Shown here piece after piece: positions 30,218-39,300 of a stretch of DNA of 64,000 bases (the stretch's first letter is position 1; each line of letters opens with the position of its first letter). Position numbers and translations under genes: made by a program. This DNA is from Kribbella sp. CA-293567 (lineage in GTDB: Bacteria > Actinomycetota > Actinomycetes > Propionibacteriales > Kribbellaceae), in assembly GCF_027627575.1 (NCBI RefSeq), contig NZ_CP114065.1, positions 2,852,001 through 2,916,000 on the forward strand, in the 5' to 3' direction. A model generated the notes under the pieces. It searched no databases. It was not told the origin of the DNA and saw nothing but the letters and a program-made list of their open reading frames with translations.

Positions 30218-33200
30218 ATGCGTTTCGGGGTGCTCGGTCCGGTGACGGCCTGGACGGACAGTGGCGAGCCGGTCACCGTCCCCGGCCTGAAAGTGCGTGC
30301 GCTGCTGGCTGACCTGCTGGTGCACGAGGGACGGCCGGTGCCGGCCGACAGATTGATTGACGACCTCTGGGGCGACGACCTCCCGGGCAACCCGGCCGGG
30401 ACGCTGTCGGCGAAGGTGTCGCAGCTCCGGCGCGCTTTCGAGGACGCCGAGCCTGGCAGCCGCGCACTGGTCGTCTCCGGGCCGGCCGGATACTCACTGA
30501 AGGTCGACAGCGGCTCGTACGACGCACTGACCTTTGCTGCCCACCTGGAGCACGGGCGACTCGTGGAGGCGCTCGCGTTGTGGCGCGGACCGGCGTACGC
30601 GGACTTCTCGGACGAGGCGTTCGTGGAGACGGCAGTGGCACGACTGAGCGAGCAGCGGCTCACAGCGACCGAGGACTACTTCGAATCGCGGCAGGACCAC
30701 AGTGCGTTGATCGGTGAGGTGGCTGACCTCCTGGTGGAGTACCCGCTGCGGGAGCGGCTCCGTGCGGTGCACATGAAGGCTCTGTACCGCGCTGGTCGAC
30801 AGAGCGAGGCACTGGAGAGTTACGAGCAGCTGAGGAGTCTGCTGGCGGACGAGCTGGGATTGGATCCCACGCCTGAGCTGGTGGCGTTGCAGCAGTCCAT
30901 CCTGACCCAGGAGCTGCAACAGGTCCGGCGTCGCAGCAACCTGCCCGCGCAGCTCACCGAGCTTGTCGGTCGCGGCGAAGCGCTGGTAGAGATCCAGAGC
31001 CGCCTGTACGCCGATCGGCTGGTCACGCTGACGGGTCCTGGGGGAGTGGGCAAGACGCGGTTGGCACTTGCTGCCGCCGACGGACTTGCCGGGCGCTTCC
31101 CCGACGGGGTGTTCCTCGTCGAGTTGGCAGCGGTCGCTCCTGATGCGCTAAACGTGGCCGGCTCGCTCGCAGATCTGGTCCAGGCGGCGTTGGATCTGCG
31201 GGACTCGGTCGGGGCCGGAGCTGGCTCTGGTGTGCTGGCGGCGGCGCTGGAGCCGTTGAAGTTGCTGCTGGTGCTCGACAACTGCGAGCACGTAGTAGAG
31301 GCCGCAGCTGCGCTGGCAGACGAGCTACTGGCTGCCGCGCCTGGGCTGCGAGTACTGGCGACCAGTCGGGAGCCGCTGGGGCTTACGGGCGAGGCGGTTT
31401 GGAGTGTGCCTCCGCTAGAGGTGCCTGAGGTGGCTGCTGCGCTACCCGACCTGCAGGCGTCGTCTGCTGTGCAGCTATTCGTCGCTAGGGCGGCTGCTGC
31501 GGATCGTGGGTTCTCGCTGGATGAAGGGTCTGCGGCTGCGGTGTCAGTGCTTTGCCGGCGACTTGATGGGATACCGCTGGCGCTGGAGCTGGCTGCGACG
31601 CGAGTGCGGGCGCTCGGCGTACAGGGGTTGGTTGCTCGGCTTGATGACCGGTTCCGACTGCTGGCGACCGGGCATCGCGGTGCAGCGCCTCGGCAGCAGA
31701 CCTTGACGGCGATGATCGATTGGAGCTGGGACCTGCTGGCGCCGTCGGAGCAAGCGGTGTTGCGGCGGCTCGCAGTACAGGTGGATGGCTGTACTGCGGA
31801 GGCAGCCGAGCAGGTGTGTTGTGAGGACGGGGTCGACGTCCTGGACGTGTTGATGCGGCTGGTCGACAGGTCCCTGGTCGTCTCGGTGCATGGCGTCGAC
31901 GGTCCGCGGTACCGGTTGCTGGAGTCGGTGGCGGAGTACTGCGTCGGCAAGCTGCGGGCGGTCGGCGAACTGGAGACTGTGAAGCAGCGGCACCGCCTGT
32001 ACTACGTGGAGTTGGCGGAGGCGGCTCGGGACCACCTGACCGGGCCGGAGCAAGGTAGCTGGCTGCAGCGGCTGGATGACGAGGCCGGCAACTTGCGGAG
32101 TGCCTTCGACGGCGCTGTGGCTAACGGGGAGCTGTTGCTGGCGGAGCGGTTGGCGGATGCGCTTGCCTGGTACTGGTTCTTGCGTGGGCGGTTCACTGAG
32201 GCGAGGCGATCGTTGGAGGCGCTGCCGTCGTCCGCGAAGGCAACGGCTTGGCTGGCGGGCTTCCTGTACGCACAAGGGGATGTGAGTGCGGCTGCCGTGC
32301 GCGATCGTGTCGGTGTGGTCGATGCCCGGGCCGAGTGGTGGATCGCCTTCAATGCAAGCGATTCCGGTGACCTTGCCCCTTGCTTGGCTCAGCTGGAGCG
32401 GGCACTGTCGGAGTTCGAGGCTACTGGCGATCAGTGGGGCATCGCGGCTGCGTTGGCGGGTCGGGCGAAGCATGCCCACGTCCGTGCTGATTTCAAGGCA
32501 CTGGAGAGCGATGCAGTCGAGAGTGCTCGGCTGTTCCGGGTGCTGGGTGACCGCTGGGGTCAGCTGCAAGCCATTGGATGGCTCGGTGCGCTTGCTGAGA
32601 TGACGGGCGACTTGGACGAAGCTACGCGGCTCCATACGGAGGCGCTGCAGATGGCGGAGGCGCTTGATCTCTGGCCTGAGGTCGCCGGTGAACTCGGCTG
32701 GCTCGGGTGGACCGCGCTGCGGCAAGGGGCGTATGCCGAGGCGAAGGCCTTTGGCGAGCGGGCGCTGCGGCTGGCGACAGAGCAGGGGCACCGGTCGGCT
32801 CAGGCACTGGCGGAGATCGTGCTGGGGTTCGCTGCTCGGCGGTCGGGTGAGCTGGAGTCTGCGGAGCTGCAGTTGCAGGCGATGGTCGATGCGGCTCGCA
32901 AGCAGGACGAGCCAGTGCTGTATCTGTCGATCGTGCTGCAGGAACTCGGGTACACGCTGGAGCTGCAGGGCGAGCTGGAGCGTGCCAGGGCGTCGCATGC
33001 CGAGGCATACCGGATCTCGCGCGACCACGAGTCGCGACGAGGGATGTGCTGGGCACTGGAGGGCCTCGCGGCGTGTGTGTACGACAAGGCCGTCGCTGCG
33101 CGGCTGCTGGGCGTGGCGGCCGCAGTACGGGCTGCGGAGGGCTACGGGGTTGCTGCTGCCGAGCAGGGCGACATAGAGCGGGCGACGCGTGCTGCTCGGG

Positions 33201-33313
33201 ATGTGCTGGGCGGAGATGGGTTTGCTGCGCAGTACGAGGTAGGTCGTCGGTTGGAACTGGAGGAAGCGTTTTCAGAGGTTGTCGGTGACTTCGCCGGCCC
33301 TGGGTCGCCCTAA
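30218..33313 (+). CDS. AfsR/SARP-type BTAD regulator with NB-ARC ATPase and TPRs
   Basis: A 1031-residue regulator. Residues 1-95 are an OmpR-like winged helix (FGVLGPVTAW, then VPADRLIDDLWGDDLP and TLSAKVSQLRRAFEDA). Residues about 95-240 form the BTAD domain. An ATPase follows, with Walker A GPGGVGKTRLALAAAD (about 270), Walker B LLLVLDNCEHVV (about 350) and sensor-like LATSREPLGLTGEAV. The last 400 residues are TPR-like helical repeats. Such proteins activate neighbouring or specialised-metabolism genes; the nearest candidate is the divergent FMN-reductase unit. The upstream region contains ACGGTTTC and CCGGAAACCGT, possible dyad halves. It converges with the MarR gene by a 4-nt overlap. 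Confidence 0.92.
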   Translation: MRFGVLGPVTAWTDSGEPVTVPGLKVRALLADLLVHEGRPVPADRLIDDLWGDDLPGNPAGTLSAKVSQLRRAFEDAEPGSRALVVSGPAGYSLKVDSGSYDALTFAAHLEHGRLVEALALWRGPAYADFSDEAFVETAVARLSEQRLTATEDYFESRQDHSALIGEVADLLVEYPLRERLRAVHMKALYRAGRQSEALESYEQLRSLLADELGLDPTPELVALQQSILTQELQQVRRRSNLPAQLTELVGRGEALVEIQSRLYADRLVTLTGPGGVGKTRLALAAADGLAGRFPDGVFLVELAAVAPDALNVAGSLADLVQAALDLRDSVGAGAGSGVLAAALEPLKLLLVLDNCEHVVEAAAALADELLAAAPGLRVLATSREPLGLTGEAVWSVPPLEVPEVAAALPDLQASSAVQLFVARAAAADRGFSLDEGSAAAVSVLCRRLDGIPLALELAATRVRALGVQGLVARLDDRFRLLATGHRGAAPRQQTLTAMIDWSWDLLAPSEQAVLRRLAVQVDGCTAEAAEQVCCEDGVDVLDVLMRLVDRSLVVSVHGVDGPRYRLLESVAEYCVGKLRAVGELETVKQRHRLYYVELAEAARDHLTGPEQGSWLQRLDDEAGNLRSAFDGAVANGELLLAERLADALAWYWFLRGRFTEARRSLEALPSSAKATAWLAGFLYAQGDVSAAAVRDRVGVVDARAEWWIAFNASDSGDLAPCLAQLERALSEFEATGDQWGIAAALAGRAKHAHVRADFKALESDAVESARLFRVLGDRWGQLQAIGWLGALAEMTGDLDEATRLHTEALQMAEALDLWPEVAGELGWLGWTALRQGAYAEAKAFGERALRLATEQGHRSAQALAEIVLGFAARRSGELESAELQLQAMVDAARKQDEPVLYLSIVLQELGYTLELQGELERARASHAEAYRISRDHESRRGMCWALEGLAACVYDKAVAARLLGVAAAVRAAEGYGVAAAEQGDIERATRAARDVLGGDGFAAQYEVGRRLELEEAFSEVVGDFAGPGSP

Positions 33314-33726
33314 CCGGTCGAGGCGATGACGCGGTTCAGCGTCTTCGCGAACTTGTCGCGTTCGGTGGCCGGCAATTCGGCGAGGAGCTTGTCCAGCCGC
33401 TCGGTGAGCTGGTCGTTGAAGCTGTGCAGGGCCTTGGAGCCCTCCGGGGTCAGCGTGACCTTCACCGCGCGGCGGTCGTGCGGGTCGTTCTCCCGGATCA
33501 CGAGACCGCGTTGCTGAGCGCGGTCGACCAGGCCGGTGAGGCTGGACCGCTCCAGGCAGAGCATGCCCGACAGCTCCGCCATGCCGATCGAGCGATCGGC
33601 CAGGGAGCAGAGCATCTGGGCCTGGGCAGCGGTGAGATCGAGACTGCGGCCGACCTCGGCGTACAGATTCTGCACCAGGAACGTCATCCGGACCAGCCCG
33701 CTGGCGGCGCCCAGGGTCTCCTTCAC
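33310..33726 (-). CDS. MarR-family transcriptional regulator
   Basis: A 138-residue winged-helix repressor. The DNA-binding core is IGMAELSGMLCLERSSLTGL, followed by QRGLVIRENDPHDRRAVKV as the wing, with flanking dimerisation helices. GTG 33726 with GGGGAG upstream is a better start than a longer frame to 33861. It is divergent from the LLM-hemerythrin gene at 33819, and the gap contains paired TTCGTG/CACGAA sites (33747 and 33783), which suggests repression of that oxidoreductase. Confidence 0.9.
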   Translation of the reverse strand: MKETLGAASGLVRMTFLVQNLYAEVGRSLDLTAAQAQMLCSLADRSIGMAELSGMLCLERSSLTGLVDRAQQRGLVIRENDPHDRRAVKVTLTPEGSKALHSFNDQLTERLDKLLAELPATERDKFAKTLNRVIASTG

Positions 33727-33746
33727 GGCGGCTCCCCTTGTGATTG

Positions 33747-33759
33747 TTCGTGTCACGAA
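33747..33759. promoter_or_regulatory. Putative MarR operator 1
   Basis: TTCGTGTCACGAA is a near-perfect palindrome with 6-bp arms and a single central base. It lies 21 bp in front of the MarR start codon and resembles an inverted copy near 33783. Confidence 0.6.
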
Positions 33760-33782
33760 GTAATTTGTTCGTCGAGTCAATA

Positions 33783-33796
33783 TTACGTGGCACGAA
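33783..33796. promoter_or_regulatory. Putative MarR operator 2
   Basis: TTACGTGGCACGAA is a degenerate copy of operator 1 in the opposite orientation (reverse complement TTCGTGCCACGTAA). It lies 23 bp before the LLM start. Confidence 0.5.
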
Positions 33797-33818
33797 CTAC
33801 TTGGGGTAGAGGTGGAGC

Positions 33819-35444
33819 ATGGATTACGGGCACGAGTTGGTGTTCGGTACGTTCCTGACACCGGCGGTCGAGGATCCCGAGCGGGTCATCGCGCTGGCGC
33901 AGCTGACCGAGCAGGTGGGGCTCGACCTGGTCACCGTGCAGGACCACCCGTACCAGCCGCGGTTGCTCGATGCATGGACGCTGCTGTCCGTCATCGCGGC
34001 TCAGACGCAGACCGTGTCGGTCTCCACCAACGTCGCCAACCTGCCGCTGCGCCATCCGGTCGTGCTGGCTCGTAGCGTCGCCACCCTCGACCGGATCACC
34101 GGCGGGCGGGTGGAGCTCGGTCTCGGCGCTGGCGGGTTCTTGGAGGCGGTCGCGGCTAACGCCGGTCCCCAGTTGACGGCAGGGGAGAGCATCACTGCGC
34201 TGGAAGAAGCCATCGCGATCATCCGGGAGGTCTGGACCTCCAGTGGCGGCGGCATCCGGCTCGCGGGCAAGCACTACACGGTGGCGGGAGCCAAGCGCGG
34301 GCCGGCGCCGGCGCACGACGTACAGATCTGGCTGGGTGCCTACAAGCCGCGCATGCTGGCAGTCACCGGGCGGCTTGCTGACGGGTGGTTGCCGTCCAGT
34401 GCCTATGCGCCGCCGGAGGAGCTCACGGCGATGAACAAGACCATCGACGAAGCAGCTGTTGCCGCTGGCCGAGACCCGTCCGCAGTACGACGCCTGTACA
34501 ACTTGTCTGGCCGCTTCGACGGTCACGGCGGGTTTCTGCAAGGCCCTGAGGACCTGTGGGTCGAGCAGCTCACCGAACTGACTCTCACCGAGGGCATGAG
34601 CACCTACATCCTTGGCTCGGACGATCCGGACGACATCCGCCGCTTCGCCGAGGTCGCTGTTGCGGTGCGGGAGTCGGTTGCGGCCGGTCGCTCGACTGCT
34701 GCGGCCGCTGCTTCTGCGGGCGCCACTGCTCCGGGCGCTGCAACCGCCAGTACTGCGGGCGCCGGTGCTCCCGGGGCCCTCTCTAGCTTGGCTGGGAGCG
34801 ACTCGCCTTCCAGTGCGCCCAGTGGCGCCTCCATTGAAGGGCGCGGCAACTTCAGCCTCGTACCGACTCCACCTCCGACGACCCGGCGCAGCGCAGTACA
34901 GCCGTGGGACGAGTCAGCCCGCCCGACCGGCCCAGCCTTGGACCCCACGCGCGTGTACTCACCGCAGCAACTGGCGTCAGGCGGCCACCTGATTCAGGTG
35001 CACGACCACCTGCGAGCCGAACTCGACCAGATCCGCGACCTGGTGGAGCAAGTAGCAGCCGGCTCCATCGGCGTCGGCCAGGCGCGTTCGCACATCAACA
35101 CGATGACCATGCGCCAGAACAACTGGACCCTAGGCACGTACTGCGAGTCCTACTGCCGCCTCGTCACCACGCACCATTCGATCGAAGACGCCTCCCTCTT
35201 CCCACGTCTCCGGCGGTCCGACCCGGCCCTCGCACCAGTAGTCGACCGCCTCCAGGAGGAGCACCTGGTCATCCACGACGTGCTGGAAGGCATCGACAAG
35301 GCGCTCGTGGCGCTAGTGGACGGCTCCGCCACCATCGACACCCTGCGGACCGCGGTAGACCTGCTGGAAGACACCCTGCTCTCTCACCTCTCCTACGAGG
35401 AGAGAGAACTCGTCGAGCCCCTGGCCCGCCTGGGCATCCTCTAG
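33819..35444 (+). CDS. LLM-class flavin oxidoreductase fused to a hemerythrin domain
   Basis: A 541-residue fusion. Residues 1-300 form a luciferase-like monooxygenase (VFGTFLTPAV, VTVQDHPYQPRLLDAW, VSVSTNVANLPLRHPVVLAR, GRVELGLGAGGFLEA). Residues about 300-370 are an Ala/Ser/Pro-rich linker. Residues about 380-541 are a hemerythrin HHE domain with diiron-type His/Glu (HLIQVHDHLRAELDQI, TTHHSIEDASLFPRL, EEHLVIHDVLEG, LLSHLSYEERELVEPL). The two parts could couple flavin chemistry to oxygen or iron sensing. It is controlled, by inference, by the divergent MarR gene. Confidence 0.9.
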   Translation: MDYGHELVFGTFLTPAVEDPERVIALAQLTEQVGLDLVTVQDHPYQPRLLDAWTLLSVIAAQTQTVSVSTNVANLPLRHPVVLARSVATLDRITGGRVELGLGAGGFLEAVAANAGPQLTAGESITALEEAIAIIREVWTSSGGGIRLAGKHYTVAGAKRGPAPAHDVQIWLGAYKPRMLAVTGRLADGWLPSSAYAPPEELTAMNKTIDEAAVAAGRDPSAVRRLYNLSGRFDGHGGFLQGPEDLWVEQLTELTLTEGMSTYILGSDDPDDIRRFAEVAVAVRESVAAGRSTAAAAASAGATAPGAATASTAGAGAPGALSSLAGSDSPSSAPSGASIEGRGNFSLVPTPPPTTRRSAVQPWDESARPTGPALDPTRVYSPQQLASGGHLIQVHDHLRAELDQIRDLVEQVAAGSIGVGQARSHINTMTMRQNNWTLGTYCESYCRLVTTHHSIEDASLFPRLRRSDPALAPVVDRLQEEHLVIHDVLEGIDKALVALVDGSATIDTLRTAVDLLEDTLLSHLSYEERELVEPLARLGIL

Positions 35445-35448
35445 CCAA

Positions 35449-35478
35449 CGAGCCTCGCTGCGACCGCAGCGAGGCTCG
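35449..35478. terminator. Bidirectional terminator hairpin
   Basis: CGAGCCTCGCTGC (35449-35461) pairs perfectly with GCAGCGAGGCTCG (35466-35478) around a GACC loop. It lies in the 39-bp gap between two convergent genes and can serve both. Confidence 0.8.
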
Positions 35479-35483
35479 GGGAG

Positions 35484-36110
35484 CTACTTGGCCTCGCCCA
35501 GCAGCGAGGCGAGGATGTCGAGCAGTCGCAGCGTCGGCGCCTCGGCCAGGATGCGGGCGGCGGAGGTGGGCGGCTCGGCGATCAGGCGGACCTGGAGAAG
35601 CTTGAAGTCGCGAACGTTGGCCGGGTTGACCAGGTCGCGGTGCACGGCGGCCAGGAAATCGGGGCCGGCGGACGCCTCGCTGTAGGTCATCCGGATGAAG
35701 CTGTCGCTGACGGGGAAGAGAAACGGCCGCTTGAGGTGCAGCAGCTTGGCCTTCTTCGCGTGACCGAAGCCGCGATGACCGCTGAACTTCTCGTCCAGCT
35801 CGGTGGCCGCGGCGAACAGGGGCGTACCGGGCGCGGCATCCTCCAGCTTCGCGTCGACGGGAACCGCGGCGAACTCCTTGTCCGCGTCCACCTCGATCAG
35901 CCAGGGGATGTCGGCCGCGCGCAGGTCGGCGCCGGCCACCTGCGTCCGGGCCAGGTCCTCGAGCGTGACCCGATCAGGCTCCGAGCCGCCGACGTTCGTC
36001 ATCCCGGGCAGACCGTCGTAGTACTTCAGCACCGCGCCGTTCGTCTCGGCGTACAGCCGCAGCTGCGCGATGGCCTCGTCCACAACGATCTTCCGACTAC
36101 CGATGTTCAT
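35484..36110 (-). CDS. DUF6308-like hypothetical protein
   Basis: A 208-residue soluble protein that starts at ATG 36110 (MNIGSRKIVVDEAIAQLRLY). Middle and end pieces (VTLEDLARTQVAGADLR, HAKKAKLLHLKRPFLFPVSD) resemble the conserved K-L-L-x-x-K-R-P-x-L-x-P-x-x-D segment seen also in the gene at 58870. Both look like DUF6308 relatives. Function unknown. A longer open frame upstream (to 36647) is not supported. Confidence 0.75.
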   Translation of the reverse strand: MNIGSRKIVVDEAIAQLRLYAETNGAVLKYYDGLPGMTNVGGSEPDRVTLEDLARTQVAGADLRAADIPWLIEVDADKEFAAVPVDAKLEDAAPGTPLFAAATELDEKFSGHRGFGHAKKAKLLHLKRPFLFPVSDSFIRMTYSEASAGPDFLAAVHRDLVNPANVRDFKLLQVRLIAEPPTSAARILAEAPTLRLLDILASLLGEAK

Positions 36111-36332
36111 GGCCACACCCTCACACTCTTCGTGGCAGACCCGCCAGCCGGAGTGAGCGATCCGACCTCGAATCCGAGCTACATCCGGATGCGGTGAATC
36201 GTAGGGGACGCCCGCCCCCACTCCCGCACAGGGTGCATCCCCAGTTATCCACACCCTGTAACCACCCACCCCCACAGCGCTCCGAAGGCCCATAAACTCT
36301 CTGTCACCAGCTCTCATCGACAGGAGGCGAAA

Positions 36333-39300
36333 ATGTCCCGTTCCCGACGCTGCCTCCTCCTGCTCCTGACCCTTCTCCTCCTCAGCCCGCTCAGCGGCAC
36401 TCAACAACCGACCGCCGCCCACGCCGAAGACGGCACCTGCATCCACGTCGACGTGAGCATCACCGCCAGCGGCGAACTGCTGACCAAGGGCCCACAGATA
36501 GCCAACGACGGCGGCTTCGGCCACGCCGGCACAGGCCAGGCCTTCACCTTCAAGGCGCGGACGTTCGCGCCGGCCGCGAGTATCTGCGTCATCAAGCTGA
36601 CCGATGCCCGCACCTGGCAGGTCAGCGTCTGGCCCTGCACGAACCATGCGAAACCGAGGCCTGCACGAACGCAGTCCCTCACCTGGACGGTTGCTCTGCC
36701 ACTCGACTGCAAGATGCCCTCGTCACCTGGGCTTCTGAGCGCCACGCTCACCAACGGCAAAGGATCCACCGGCGGGTACGTCAACATTTACGCGGGTGCG
36801 CCGGGCTTCACCTTGCCCGACAAACAAGCTCGAGGACTCTTCGGGCCCTTCGCCATGCAGTCCGACCCGGTGAACTCCCTGACCGGCGCCCTGGCCGCAG
36901 TCGAGACCGACGCGACACTTCCTGGCCCCGGCGTCCCGCTGACGGCCGCCCGCACCTACAACTCGAACGACTCGGCCACCGGGCCGCTCGGGCCGGGCTG
37001 GAAACCCTCGTTCTCTGATCGTCTGGCACTGACCGGTAACTCCGCGACCTACCTCGCATCGGACGGCCGCGAGATCGGATTCAGCCGGCGCCGGGGCGCC
37101 TTCGTGGTGGAACCGGGGGCGGCTCGTTTCACCCTGGCTCAAGCCGGTGCCGGCTATGTGCTGACCAGCTATGACCAGATGAGCATGCGGTTCTCCGCGA
37201 CCGGTGACCTGCTGTCCGTGCTGGACCGCAACGGCCAGGGAGTCACGGTCGAGCGGTCGGACGGGCGCGTCGCTTCCGTGGCGAACGGTCGGCGAGCTCT
37301 GAAATACGCGTACGACGACCGCGGCCTGCTCACGGCCATCGCCCTCATCGCTCCTGGTGCCGAGTCCCGCAGCGTCAGCTACGGGTACACCGATGGTCGT
37401 CTGACGTCGGTTACGTCTCCGGGCGGCTCGAAGCTCACCTTCGGGTACGACGGCGCTGGGCGGCTCGCGACTCAGACTTCTGGCTCGGCGACGAAGCCCA
37501 CGCTCACCACCGAGTACGACGCCGATGGTCGGGTGATCAGCCAGACCGACGCCAAAGGTGGGAAGACAACCTGGCTCTGGGAGCCGGCCGGCATCCGCGG
37601 CACGTCCACGATGACCGATCCGGCCGGCGGCAAATGGATCAACGAGTACGAGCTCAACTGGCTGGTGCGTCAGGTCGACCCGACCGGCGCCACCGTGACG
37701 TTCCACTACGACTCCGCCGGCAATCTCATTCGCGTCTTCGACGGCCTCGGTCACGGGGCGCGCCATTCCTACGACGGACTAGGTCGCCGAACCGCTTCGA
37801 CCGATGCCGCAGGCAACGTCACGCGGTACAGCTACAACGCTTCGAACGACCTCGTCGCCACCACGGACCCGATCGGCCGGCAGACCACTTTCGGCTATGA
37901 CCCGCGGGGCAACCTGCTGACCACCGCCGTTGCCGGCCAGACGTCCAGTGCGAGCTACGACAAGCGCGGTCTGGTCACGTCAGTGCGAGATCCGTTGGGC
38001 CGGGTCACGCGGTTCACCTTCTCTGCCGACGGCGATCTCCTCCGAGTGGCCGATCCAGCCGGGCGGGTGGAGAGCTACGAGGTGGACGGCTGGGGTCGCC
38101 CGACCAAGACCACGTCGTCACGCGGGCAGAGCACCGCTCATGTCTACTCGGCCGACGGCCAGTTGCTCGAACAGCGTGGACCGCTGGGTGTCACGTCCAA
38201 GCGGACGTACAACGATCGAGGGCTTCTTGCCTCGGCCACCGATCCGCGCGGTGGAGTGTCGCAGTTCCGCTACGACGACGCGGATCAACTGGTGGGGATC
38301 AAGGGCCCTGATTCATCCCTGCCGGAGGTCGTCGCCGAATACGACGCGGCTGGCCGGGTCACCAAGCACACCGACGCCAGTGGACGCACCCAGACCTTCG
38401 AGTATGACGGGGCAGGCCGGACGACGGCGACGACCTATGGCAAGGGCACCTGGCAATTCGCCTACGACAAGTCCGGTCGTCTCGTTCGCACGACCCTTCC
38501 CTCGGGTAAGACCGCGTCATTCACCCTGGATGCCCGCGGCGCGATGACCAAACTGGAGTACTCCGACAAGACCCCGCCGGTCTCGTTCGCCTGGGATGCT
38601 GTGGGCCGCCGAACGTCGATGACCGACGCCCTCGGCACCACCAGGTTCGGGTACGACCCCTTCGATCGCCTCAGCTCGGTTACCCGCCCGGGCGCGACGA
38701 TCGCCTACCAGTGGGATCCCGTCGGCAATCTGACCTCGCGAACAGCGGCGGGACACACGGAGAGCTACTCCTGGGACCTCGCCGACCGGCTGAGCTCGGC
38801 GAAGGTCGATGGCAAAACTCTGGCCTCGTACAGCTACGACGCCGCGCGCGGATCAGCCACCGTCAAGCGATCCAGCGGTCTGACGGAGACCCGCTCGTAC
38901 GACGCACTCGAGCGCGAGTCCTCCCTGAAGCTGACCCAGGCGGCCAAGAGCCTGCGCGAGGTGACCTCCGAGTACGACCCGGCCGGCAATCTCGTCCGCT
39001 CGAATGACTCGATCACCGGATCGACCGCCTACACCTACGACCCGCTCAACCGACTGACCGAGGTCTGCTACACAGCCGACAAGTGTTCGGCCGAGGCCAC
39101 CGACTACATCCGCTACGCCTACGACGGTGCTGGCAACCGTACCTGGGAGAACCGCCCCAACGGCAGCACTTGGTCGCTCTACGGTCCAGGTAGCGAGTTA
39201 CTCGCCTCAATCGCCGCTCCGAAGGACTACCCACGCGTCCCGCCGACGGGCCGCTCGTACAGCTACGACCCCGACGGCAACGTCACCTCCGACGGCACCA

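Noticed and set aside
31544..33028. Minus-strand open frame of 494 codons
   Set aside because: Antisense to the AfsR-like regulator, whose domains and motifs are clear.
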